11,037 nucleotides of DNA from Actinomycetota bacterium (GTDB lineage: Bacteria > Actinomycetota > Actinomycetes > S36-B12 > UBA5976): the NCBI GenBank assembly GCA_947491175.1, contig CANLIF010000038.1:1-11037 (forward strand). The letters are read 5' to 3'. Made by a program: the position numbers and the translations under genes. Shown here one piece after another: positions 1 through 6,962 of the stretch. Numbering within the stretch: the stretch's first letter is position 1; each line of letters opens with the position of its first letter. The notes beneath the pieces were generated by a model. The model saw nothing but the letters and a program-made list of their open reading frames with translations, was not told the DNA's origin and searched no databases.

Positions 1-505
1 GAGGATCAGAAGTTAACTCCATCGAATTGGAGTTACCAATAAATATCATTTGACCATCTGACAATCGTTCGGCCAAATTAACTGTTGTCACATTTGCAGT
101 TGGAATAACTCCGCCAGCCGCAGCAATTGCATCCGCCACCCTCGAACCGGCCGGAAGGGTTACCAGTCCAGGGGTTGTGACATCTCCCTTTACATCGACG
201 ACAATCTGGTCAATCCCCTGAACTGATTCGGGTAAGTCAGAATTCGTAGTAATTGGAATGCCTAAACTCGCTATTTGCGGTACCGCGACAGGAGCTGGGC
301 GATTAAGCCAAACTAAACCAGCAGTCACAATGACTGCAGCAATGATTATCTTGAAAATTGGACGAATCGCTTGCGATGGCGGGGTAACCAGAATTTGGGT
401 CGGTTCAGTAGCTCCGGAGAACTCAGTTCTACCACCTAAAACTTTTTGCAGGCGGTTAGTGGCAGCTGCGGAAAGTTGCGTTTTATCTTTATGAAAAACC
501 TGCAT
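1..505 (-). CDS. comEA: ComEA family DNA-uptake protein, N-terminal part (gene runs off the left edge)
   Basis: This is the first 168 codons of a ComEA-like competence protein, which on the outer face of the membrane binds double-stranded DNA and hands it to the ComEC channel. Visible parts: a cytoplasmic N-terminus (about residues 1-48), one membrane helix (about 49-68, with IIIAAVIVTAGLVW), a linker, and a SLBB domain at about 102-157 (IVVDVKGDVTTPGLVTLPAG, then VADAIAAAGG and VNLAERLSDGQ). The C-terminal helix-hairpin-helix DNA-binding domain would lie beyond base 1. It follows the DegV gene by 60 bases on the same strand; leuS-degV-comEA is a known actinobacterial order, which supports the call. 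The ATG at 505 has no evident Shine-Dalgarno sequence. An in-frame TTG at 532 would add nine residues, and a stop lies further upstream in frame. Family call fairly sure; start less so. Confidence 0.85.
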   Translation of the reverse strand, partial: MQVFHKDKTQLSAAATNRLQKVLGGRTEFSGATEPTQILVTPPSQAIRPIFKIIIAAVIVTAGLVWLNRPAPVAVPQIASLGIPITTNSDLPESVQGIDQIVVDVKGDVTTPGLVTLPAGSRVADAIAAAGGVIPTANVTTVNLAERLSDGQMIFIGNSNSMELTSDP

Positions 506-565
506 GACTTGGAACTTAGTAATACTGGTCAAACAAATCCGAGTGCTTAAAAAGTTGTGGGGAAA

Positions 566-1402
566 CTAAACCTGTGGACTAACTACTACAGCCAATGCCC
601 CTGGGCCAACATGAGTTCCAACTACTGCTCCGGCCGATGTTACCGAAATAGCCTCAACTCCAGTTAGTTCCTTGAGTTGGGCAGCTACTGTGTTCGCGGC
701 ATCAAATGCCTCCACGTGATGGACTGCGATTTCAGATTTGATCCGAGCGGCTGCAACGACAATCTCGATCATCCGCGCGATGGATTTTTCACTAGACCTA
801 ACTAGTTCTTGTTGCTCTACTTTTCCGTTAATCATGCGAAGCAGTGGCTTTAAGTTCATGGACGCACCCATCCGCGCCTGCATGGCCGTGATCCGCCCGC
901 CTTTTTCTAAGAACTCAAGTGAGTCGACATAGAAAATAATTGAAGCGCCGATACATTTTCGCTGAATCAAATCAAGGACTTCGGTGTGACTGCCGCCAGA
1001 ATTTGCCAACTTGGCTCCAGCCTGAACTGCAAAACCAAGCATCATTGCAATCCCACGGGAATCAACGACATCAACTAGAAAATCTACTTTTCGACTTGCT
1101 AGGACCGCAGATTCATAAGTTCCAGATAACTCACTTGATAAGTGCACGCTAATTATTGATTCGTGTCCCGCTCGATGTAGTTTCTCAAAAGTTTCGACGA
1201 AAACCTCTGGATTTGGTCGTGAGGTTGTGACTGATTTACCAGCACGCAATGCAGTGGCAACTTCATCAACAGTTATGCCACCAACTTCATTGAATGAAAC
1301 TCCATTACTTATAACTTGAAGTGGCACGACTTCAATTCCAAGTTCGGCTACTACTTCAGCCGGCAAGTAGCAGGTGGAGTCAGTTACGATGCCAACGGAC
1401 AT
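566..1402 (-). CDS. DegV family fatty-acid-binding protein
   Basis: Cytoplasmic DegV/EDD-fold protein of 278 residues, the normal family length. In the better-studied FakB members these proteins hold a fatty acid for phosphorylation by FakA kinase; no kinase gene is in the window, so the partner is unknown. Family motifs are clear: N-terminal TDSTCYLP (7-14), TSRPNPE (60-66), the SSELSGTYESA loop (89-99), FLEKGGRI (164-171) followed by KPLL (185-188), and the C-terminal VVGTHVGPGALAVV block (260-273), which in known structures contacts the lipid head group. The ATG at 1402 lies 3 bases after the leuS stop, so the two are almost certainly co-transcribed and probably translationally coupled; only a weak GGG precedes the start. 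No signal peptide or membrane helix is seen. The family is confident, the ligand is not known. Confidence 0.94.
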   Translation of the reverse strand: MSVGIVTDSTCYLPAEVVAELGIEVVPLQVISNGVSFNEVGGITVDEVATALRAGKSVTTSRPNPEVFVETFEKLHRAGHESIISVHLSSELSGTYESAVLASRKVDFLVDVVDSRGIAMMLGFAVQAGAKLANSGGSHTEVLDLIQRKCIGASIIFYVDSLEFLEKGGRITAMQARMGASMNLKPLLRMINGKVEQQELVRSSEKSIARMIEIVVAAARIKSEIAVHHVEAFDAANTVAAQLKELTGVEAISVTSAGAVVGTHVGPGALAVVVSPQV

Positions 1403-1405
1403 GGG

Positions 1406-3883
1406 CTAACCCAGCACTATGTTGACTAGCTTTGGCGGCTTAACTACAACTACTTTGATGTTTTGACCAGTTATAGCTTCAATTACCGAAGCCTGGCTCA
1501 TAGCTAGCTCGCGCATTTCAGATTCAGTAATGTTTGGTGAAATCTCTAAGCGCTCTTTGATTTTTCCATTTACCTGGATCACGCATTGCACAGAATCTTC
1601 AACCAATAGCTTTGGATCCACTTGTGGCCAAGGCGCCAGCGCAACTGATGGCTGGTGGCCAAGTCGATCCCACATTTCTTCTGCGGTGTAAGGCGCAACC
1701 AACGAGAGCATGATTGCTACTGCCTCAGTGGCCTCTCTCGCGGCCGGATCAGTTGGACCACAACCAGAATCGATTGCTTTGCGCGTGACATTAACAAGTT
1801 CCATAGTTCGAGCAACAGCTACGTTGAATCGATACGTTTCAACGGCCAATTGCGCATCGTTAAGGGCCTTATGAGTTGCTTTCCGAAGTGCAAGATCACC
1901 AGTAGTAAAGTCGCATCCTGGTTCGCTATTAACGTCGCCAGCAAGGCGGTAAGCCCGAGAAAGGAACTTCTTGGCACCACTTGGCGAAACGTCTGCCCAA
2001 TCGACATCATCTTCTGGTGGGCCCGAGAAAACCAGGGCTAGGCGGATTGCGTCGACCCCATGCTCATTTAACTCTTCGCTTAGTTTCACTAAGTTGCCAC
2101 GACTCTTACTCATCGCAGAGCCATCCATCTGGACCATACCTTGATTCAAAAGTCGTTTGAATGGTTCAACAAAATCCACCATGCCCATGTCAAACATGAC
2201 CTTGGTAAAGAATCTGCTGTAAAGCAAATGCAAAATTGCGTGGGTGACACCACCGACATACTGATCAATCGGTAGCCACTTTTTCGCTTGTTCCTGATCA
2301 AATGGCACGGTGCTTAGTTGTGGATTTAGATAACGCATGTAATACCAAGATGAATCCACGAAAGTGTCCATAGTGTCAGCATCACGCCTGGCTGGGCCAG
2401 TACATTTTGGACACGTCACATTTGCCCAGTCATCTGCCGCGCCAAGTGGTGATGTTCCCTTTGGTGCTAGATCTAGTCCAGCTGCATCTGGCAATTTAAC
2501 TGGCAATTGATCAATGGGTACCGGGACTTCGCCACAAGTTGGGCAATGAATGATTGGGATCGGAGTTCCCCAGAACCTTTGGCGTGAAATTAACCAGTCC
2601 CGCAGGCGGTAGTTAGTTGCTGGTTTACCAAGGGCCTTGGCTTCTAGTTCGCCAATGATTTTCGCAATCGCCTCGGCTTTACCTAAACCATCAAGATTTC
2701 CAGAATTAACATGCGCGCCATCATCCGCAGTTGCTTCACCAGTAATAGCAGGATCCGTTTCAGATTCCACAACTACCCGAATTGGTAAATCAAATGCCTT
2801 TGCAAAATCTAAATCTCGCTGATCATGAGCTGGAACTGCCATGATCGCACCAGTTCCATAATCAGCAAGTACGTAATCACTTGCCCATATTTGAAGTCGC
2901 TCGCCATTGACTGGGTTGATTGCGTAACGGTTAAGGAAAACGCCAGACTTTGGTCGATCTGTTGCAAGTCGATCCATGTCACTTGAGGATTTAACTTTTT
3001 CCAAGTACTCCTGGAACGCGCCTTCACTTTCAGTGCCCTGAGCCAATTCCGCAGCTAGCGCGGAGTCAACAGCGACAACAAAGAAAGTTGCCCCGTACAA
3101 AGTGTCTGGACGTGTTGTGTAAACCACCACTGATTCATCGCGGCCTTCGATTTCAAAACTAACTTCGGCGCCTTGGGAACGACCAATCCAGTTGCGCTGC
3201 ATTAGTAAAACTTTTTCAGGCCACTGGCCTTCAAGTTCCTTCATGTCATCAAGTAGACGGTCAGCGTAATCCGTAATCTTGAAGTACCACTGGTTCAATT
3301 TCTTTTTGGTAACTGCGGAATCGCAGCGTTCACATTCTCCGCCAACAACTTGCTCGTTAGCCAGAACCGTTTGGCAGGAAGGGCACCAGTTAACTGCTGA
3401 GTCTTTGCGATATGCCAAACCACGTTCATACATTTGTAAGAAGAACCATTGATTCCACTGGTAGTACTCGGGATCACAAGTGTTTAATACTCGATCCCAA
3501 TCAAATGAGCAGGCATATCTGCGCATCGAAGCTTTTTGAATTGCAATGTTTTCGTAAGTCCATATGGCCGGACTTTCGTTTCGCTTGATGGCCGCATTTT
3601 CGGCAGGCAATCCAAAGGCATCCCAGCCGATTGGGTGCATAACGTTGAAACCTTGGTGCACCCAGTACCGCGAAATCACATCGCCAAGTGCATAGGCCTC
3701 AGCATGACCCATATGAAGGTCACCAGATGGATAAGGAAACATGTCCAGAACATACTTAGTTGGTCGATTGTCATCAGGTTGACCTGATCTAAATGGGGCT
3801 AATTCATCCCAGACAGGCAGCCATTTCTCCTGAACCGCGTGAACGTCATAGAAATTGGGATCTGGAATAACCTGCTCGCTCAT
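1406..3883 (-). CDS. leuS: Leucyl-tRNA synthetase
   Basis: Class I aminoacyl-tRNA synthetase that charges tRNA-Leu. With the ATG at 3883 it has 825 residues, within the family range. Order of parts: catalytic Rossmann fold with the HIGH signature as HMGH (57-60, in PYPSGDLHMGH); a cysteine pair set WCPSC (166-170) and CERC (184-187); the CP1 editing domain with the threonine-rich TTRPDT (256-261) and GTGAIMAVPAHDQRD (343-357, whose D354 matches the editing aspartate); a second zinc-ribbon-like set CPTC (447-450) and CPKC (491-494); the KMSKS loop as AMSKS (590-594, catalytic lysine K593 kept); then the anticodon-binding helical domain and the C-terminal domain (VQVNGKIKERLEI region). The frame stays open to 3982, adding 33 residues, but that stretch (MPQMIPSATNKNQ and on) is unlike LeuS and runs into the divergent exporter; family N-termini fit MSEQVIPDPNFYD. 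Confidence 0.97.
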   Translation of the reverse strand: MSEQVIPDPNFYDVHAVQEKWLPVWDELAPFRSGQPDDNRPTKYVLDMFPYPSGDLHMGHAEAYALGDVISRYWVHQGFNVMHPIGWDAFGLPAENAAIKRNESPAIWTYENIAIQKASMRRYACSFDWDRVLNTCDPEYYQWNQWFFLQMYERGLAYRKDSAVNWCPSCQTVLANEQVVGGECERCDSAVTKKKLNQWYFKITDYADRLLDDMKELEGQWPEKVLLMQRNWIGRSQGAEVSFEIEGRDESVVVYTTRPDTLYGATFFVVAVDSALAAELAQGTESEGAFQEYLEKVKSSSDMDRLATDRPKSGVFLNRYAINPVNGERLQIWASDYVLADYGTGAIMAVPAHDQRDLDFAKAFDLPIRVVVESETDPAITGEATADDGAHVNSGNLDGLGKAEAIAKIIGELEAKALGKPATNYRLRDWLISRQRFWGTPIPIIHCPTCGEVPVPIDQLPVKLPDAAGLDLAPKGTSPLGAADDWANVTCPKCTGPARRDADTMDTFVDSSWYYMRYLNPQLSTVPFDQEQAKKWLPIDQYVGGVTHAILHLLYSRFFTKVMFDMGMVDFVEPFKRLLNQGMVQMDGSAMSKSRGNLVKLSEELNEHGVDAIRLALVFSGPPEDDVDWADVSPSGAKKFLSRAYRLAGDVNSEPGCDFTTGDLALRKATHKALNDAQLAVETYRFNVAVARTMELVNVTRKAIDSGCGPTDPAAREATEAVAIMLSLVAPYTAEEMWDRLGHQPSVALAPWPQVDPKLLVEDSVQCVIQVNGKIKERLEISPNITESEMRELAMSQASVIEAITGQNIKVVVVKPPKLVNIVLG

Positions 3884-3911
3884 GATCCCTAAGAATACTG
3901 CGAAATCCCCT
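3884..3911. promoter_or_regulatory. 28-base divergent gap between leuS and the EamA exporter
   Basis: This is all the DNA between the chosen leuS ATG (3883, minus) and exporter ATG (3912, plus). Upstream of leuS there is AGGG with only 3 bases to the ATG, a weak ribosome site; upstream of 3912 there is no Shine-Dalgarno match. Reading towards leuS, TATTCT about 8 bases before the ATG could serve as a -10 box, which would give a very short or absent leader; its -35 match is poor. At least one promoter must therefore overlap coding sequence, or the true starts differ. This is suggestive only. Confidence 0.3.
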
Positions 3912-4841
3912 ATGTCTAGAATCGGGATTGTGTCTAAGCGCGGTTGGTTCTTATTTGTTGCGCTGGGAATCATTTGGGGCACGCCCTATCTGTTTATCCG
4001 AATTGCAGTAGCTGACCTATCTCCTGCCGTTGTGGTTTTTGGCCGAGTCATGATTGCCGCCATAATCCTGCTTCCAATTGCTATCCACCAAGGCCATGCT
4101 CGATCACTTCGAACGCATTGGAAAGGCATTCTCACATTTGCAGCGCTCGAGATGTGCATTCCATTTGGCGCGCTCGGTGTAGCTGAAAAAGAAATTTCAA
4201 GTTCCTTGACAGGGCTGCTGATTGCAATGGTGCCACTCATTAACGCCGTAATCTCACGTCAGATGGGTCTGGATTCGGTTTGGGATGTGCGAAGAATTAT
4301 CGGACTATTTGTCGGGTTCTTTGGCGTTGGTATGTTGGTCGGTTTCGACATCAGTGCCAGCAACTACTGGGCCATCGCACTTTGCCTCGTAGCAGCAACC
4401 GGATATGCAGTTGGACCAATCATTATTACAAAGATGTTGAGTGATGTTGCAAGTATTGGCGTCATTGCTTGGTCACTGTTAGTTGCAGGTTTGATTTACT
4501 CACCACTAGTTGCTTACGAAGTCTTGAATGATTCCTGGCGCGCACTTGGCGTAACTGAAGTTTCCCAAGATGCAATTCTTAGCGTTATCGCACTCGGTGT
4601 TTTATGTTCCGCGATTGCATTTGTTGCCCTCTTTGCGCTAATCAAAGAAGTTGGACCAACTCGGACAACAGTCATCACTTACATAAACCCGGCCGTGGCA
4701 ATTATTCTGGGCGTAATTGTTTTGAGTGAGCCAATCACAACTGGAATCATGATTGGATTCCCATTAGTTCTAATCGGATCGGTAATGGCAACTAGAAGAA
4801 ACGTTGCGGCTGTCAGTGTTTCAGCAGCTGAGGAACGCTAG
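3912..4841 (+). CDS. EamA/DMT-superfamily transporter (RhaT/YdcZ-like exporter)
   Basis: Inner-membrane protein of 309 residues with about ten hydrophobic helices in two EamA repeats (roughly 12-145 and 152-292), the standard layout of drug/metabolite transporters that export small metabolites or amino acids. The signature start GWFLFVALGIIWGTPYLFIR (11-30), FGRVMIAA (43-50), and the second-repeat end TYINPAVAIILGVIVLSEP (256-274) are typical. Substrate cannot be read from sequence. Start choice is open: ATG 3912 gives MSRIGIVSKRGW; GTG 3930 gives MSKRGW, which resembles many family N-termini and has GGG just upstream; ATG 3882 and TTG 3855 would run over the leuS start and are less likely. 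It is alone on this strand, divergent from leuS and convergent with the ene-reductase, with which it shares a 4-base CTAG at the stops. Confidence 0.88.
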   Translation: MSRIGIVSKRGWFLFVALGIIWGTPYLFIRIAVADLSPAVVVFGRVMIAAIILLPIAIHQGHARSLRTHWKGILTFAALEMCIPFGALGVAEKEISSSLTGLLIAMVPLINAVISRQMGLDSVWDVRRIIGLFVGFFGVGMLVGFDISASNYWAIALCLVAATGYAVGPIIITKMLSDVASIGVIAWSLLVAGLIYSPLVAYEVLNDSWRALGVTEVSQDAILSVIALGVLCSAIAFVALFALIKEVGPTRTTVITYINPAVAIILGVIVLSEPITTGIMIGFPLVLIGSVMATRRNVAAVSVSAAEER

Positions 4842-4843
4842 CG
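4836..4843. other. CGCTAGCG palindrome carrying both convergent stop codons
   Basis: The 8-base perfect palindrome CGCTAGCG contains TAG on both strands: bases 4839-4841 end the exporter on plus and 4838-4840 end the ene-reductase on minus, so the coding regions overlap by 4 bases. No hairpin with a T-run, hence no ordinary intrinsic terminator, is seen within about 50 bases on either side, so each transcript probably extends into the opposite gene. Confidence 0.85.
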
Positions 4844-5905
4844 AGCAGTAAAGCCGCGCGCATATTGATTAGGCCACGGAATTTCATCGCCAAGATCGGC
4901 AGCAGCTTGAATTGGCCAACGTGGATTGCCCAACATTGCTCTGGCAATCATTACTGCAGACACTGCGCCGCCAGACAAAATCTCTTCGGCTTGTTCCCCG
5001 GTAGTGATCATGCCAACTGCATTAGTAAGAATCCCAGCTTCTTGTTGAATCTGACGGGCAAACTTAACTTGATATCCGGGACCAACTTCAATTTGTTGTT
5101 CTGGTGAAATGCCAGCCGATGAGCAATCGATTAAATCAACGCCCCGTGCTTTGAGTTCTCGGGAAAGCGCAACCGAGTCATCGATACTCCAACCACCAGC
5201 AATCCAGTCCGAAGCCGAAATTCGAACAAACAATCCATGCGATGTCGGCACGATCAAGCGAACATAACTTGCAATTTCACAAAGTAATCGAATTCGATTT
5301 TCAAACGAGCCGCCATACTCATCGGTTCTTTTATTCGAAATTGGCGAAAGGAATTCGTGAAGTAAGTAGCCGTGCGCCGCATGGATCTCAATTACATCAA
5401 AGCCAGCCCCTAGTGCGCGCTCAGCCGCAGCGGCAAATTGGCCTTTAATCTCTTCAATCTCATCAAGTGTCATCTCTCGGGGAGCTGCATAACCATCAAA
5501 GGCAATTGCCGATGGTGCTATGGATTGCCAACCACCATCACTTGGTGCGATCGAGCCACTGCCATCCCAAGGCACGCGCGTTGAAGCCTTGCGACCAGCG
5601 TGTGCTAATTGAATTCCAGTTTTTACGCCAAAGCGCTGAGCAAATCTTGGCACCTCTGCCCAAACCTGCGCTTGTTGATCAGTCCAAATTCCTGCGCAAC
5701 GTGGTGTGATGCGACCATCCGGCGCGACAGCACTTGCTTCCACCATTACTAAGCCAGCGCCACCAGTAATTAGTGAGCCGTAGTGGACTGCATGCCAGTC
5801 TTGAATCACACCTTCGACTGCAGAGTATTGACACATTGGGCTAACCCAAGCGCGATTCTTAAAAGTTACGCCACCAACAGTTAGTTCTGAAAATAACGTA
5901 CTCAC
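4838..5905 (-). CDS. NADH:flavin oxidoreductase, Old Yellow Enzyme family (YqjM/NamA-like ene-reductase)
   Basis: FMN-dependent TIM-barrel oxidoreductase that uses NAD(P)H to reduce activated C=C bonds; 355 residues, a little longer than B. subtilis YqjM. It carries the marks of the YqjM (thermophilic-like) class: redox-tuning cysteine in PMCQYSA (C25, Y27), VEASAVAPDGRIT (55-67), GIQLAHAGRKAS (97-108, H102), the substrate-binding histidine pair in IHAAHGYLLHEFLSP (H175, H178, with Y180), NKRTDEYGGSFENR (191-204), FVRISASDW (226-234) and phosphate-binding MIARAMLGNPRWP (319-331). The start is GTG at 5905, which begins directly after the argF stop (5906-5908) with no gap; GGGGA inside the end of argF sits about 4 bases before it and is a good ribosome site. 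That implies one mRNA with argF. Soluble and cytoplasmic. The natural substrate is unknown; link to amino-acid catabolism is position only. Confidence 0.92.
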   Translation of the reverse strand: MSTLFSELTVGGVTFKNRAWVSPMCQYSAVEGVIQDWHAVHYGSLITGGAGLVMVEASAVAPDGRITPRCAGIWTDQQAQVWAEVPRFAQRFGVKTGIQLAHAGRKASTRVPWDGSGSIAPSDGGWQSIAPSAIAFDGYAAPREMTLDEIEEIKGQFAAAAERALGAGFDVIEIHAAHGYLLHEFLSPISNKRTDEYGGSFENRIRLLCEIASYVRLIVPTSHGLFVRISASDWIAGGWSIDDSVALSRELKARGVDLIDCSSAGISPEQQIEVGPGYQVKFARQIQQEAGILTNAVGMITTGEQAEEILSGGAVSAVMIARAMLGNPRWPIQAAADLGDEIPWPNQYARGFTAR

Positions 5906-6904
5906 TTAATCCCCAATGGTTGCAACCATGATCGCTTTGATAGTGTGCAGGCGATTTTCCGCTTGATCAAAAACCACACTGGCTTCTGATTCAAAAACGT
6001 CATGGGTAACTTCCAAGCCATCGCGCATACCAGTCTTGTTTGCAATCTCTCGGCCAACCGTAGTTTGCTCATTATGAAAACCTGGAAGACAATGCATGAA
6101 TTTTGAATTTGAATTTCCAGTTTTTGCTAACGCAACTTCATTGACTTGATAACTACCAAGTAACTCGACTCGCTCTTTCCAAACTTCTTCGGACTCACCC
6201 ATAGAAACCCAAACATCAGTATGAATAAAGTCTGCGCCAGGAAGGGCTTCATCCATATCTTCCGTGAGCAAAATGGATCCGCCACTTTTAGCTAACAGTC
6301 CTTGCGCAATTTCTTGCACGTCGGCAGCCGGCCACAATGCTTTAGGAGATGCAATTCGAATATCCGCACCTAGCAATGCCGAGGTAACTAGAAGTGAGTT
6401 ACCCATATTTGAACGAGCATCGCCGACATAGGTAAATGAAATCTCATTTGGGCGCTTGCCAGAGTGTTCGATCATCGTCATGAAGTCTGCCAACATTTGA
6501 GTTGGATGCCACTCGTCTGTTAGCCCGTTATAGACCGGGACATCTGAGAATTCAGCAAGTTCTGCAATTTGGGATTGGGTCTTGCCACGGTATTGAATCG
6601 CATCGTAATAGCGAGACAGAACTCGCGCGGTATCAGCGATGGATTCTTTGTGTCCAACTTGCGATGACAAACCATCTAGGTAAGTCGTGTGAGCACCTTG
6701 ATCAAACGCGGCAACTTCAAACGCGCAGCGAGTTCGGGTTGAAGACTTTTCAAAGATAAGCGCGATGTTACGCCCAACCATTTTTTGGATTTCACGCCGT
6801 TGTTTCTTCTGCGCCTTCAAATCGATTGCAAGATCAATTAGATGCAGGAACTCTTCACTGGTGAAGTCAATTTCCTTTAGGAAATCGCGATTCTTCAAAT
6901 CCAT
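5906..6904 (-). CDS. argF: Ornithine carbamoyltransferase (long E. coli ArgF / ArcB type)
   Basis: Catalyses carbamoyl phosphate + ornithine = citrulline + phosphate, in arginine synthesis or, run backwards, in the arginine deiminase route. The 332-residue protein is complete: carbamoyl-phosphate loop SSTRTR (54-59), QYRGKTQ (104-110), DEWHPTQMLADF (130-141), GDARSNMGNS (161-170), ornithine-binding DVWVSMGE (230-237), active cysteine in HCLPGFH (271-277, C272) and DQAENRLHTIKA (313-324). The overall pattern, including FEKSSTRTRC and HCLPxFH followed by EQTTVG, matches E. coli ArgF/ArgI and catabolic ArcB rather than usual actinobacterial ArgF with HCLPAHRG. The alanine usual before FH is glycine here. 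ATG at 6904 has a good GGAG site (6910-6913, 5-base spacing). It sits 58 bases after the aldehyde dehydrogenase and runs straight into the ene-reductase. No other arg genes or arcA/arcC are near, so the physiological direction is open; the symbol could equally be arcB. Confidence 0.95.
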   Translation of the reverse strand: MDLKNRDFLKEIDFTSEEFLHLIDLAIDLKAQKKQRREIQKMVGRNIALIFEKSSTRTRCAFEVAAFDQGAHTTYLDGLSSQVGHKESIADTARVLSRYYDAIQYRGKTQSQIAELAEFSDVPVYNGLTDEWHPTQMLADFMTMIEHSGKRPNEISFTYVGDARSNMGNSLLVTSALLGADIRIASPKALWPAADVQEIAQGLLAKSGGSILLTEDMDEALPGADFIHTDVWVSMGESEEVWKERVELLGSYQVNEVALAKTGNSNSKFMHCLPGFHNEQTTVGREIANKTGMRDGLEVTHDVFESEASVVFDQAENRLHTIKAIMVATIGD

Positions 6905-6920
6905 GATTACTCCGGGGGGA

Positions 6921-6950
6921 AGGCTGGGAAACTCTTGAGTCCTCCAGCCT
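6921..6950 (-). other. Hairpin in the aldehyde dehydrogenase-argF gap
   Basis: A 30-base inverted repeat fills half of the 58-base gap. The outer arms AGGCTGG and CCAGCCT are perfect. In minus-strand RNA the inner part continues as one A/C mismatch, two G-U pairs and ACU/AGU closing a CAAG loop, so the stem is about 12 pairs; on the other strand the inner part pairs worse. No T-run follows in either direction: on minus it is followed by TCCCCCC and then the argF GGAG site 7 bases later. It could be an mRNA processing or stability element, a weak terminator or attenuator, or a regulator site. Structure seen, function inferred. Confidence 0.45.
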
Positions 6951-6962
6951 ACCCTGCAGAAA

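Noticed and set aside
258..494. Small plus-strand frame near the left edge
   Set aside because: Antisense of the comEA membrane and linker region; the minus frame has a recognised domain.
506..565. Promoter or terminator in the degV-comEA gap
   Set aside because: A TTGACC and a TATTAC are present but not at workable spacing, and no hairpin with a T-run is seen.
1655..2041. Plus-strand frame opposite leuS
   Set aside because: Antisense shadow of the conserved LeuS C-terminal half; no ribosome site or motif.
3855..3911. Longer exporter starts at TTG 3855 or ATG 3882
   Set aside because: They overlap the leuS start, lack a ribosome site, and add residues before the usual family opening.
3884..3982. 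N-terminal extension of LeuS from a start at 3982
   Set aside because: The extra 33 residues do not look like LeuS and overlap the exporter start; the ATG at 3883 gives the usual family N-terminus.
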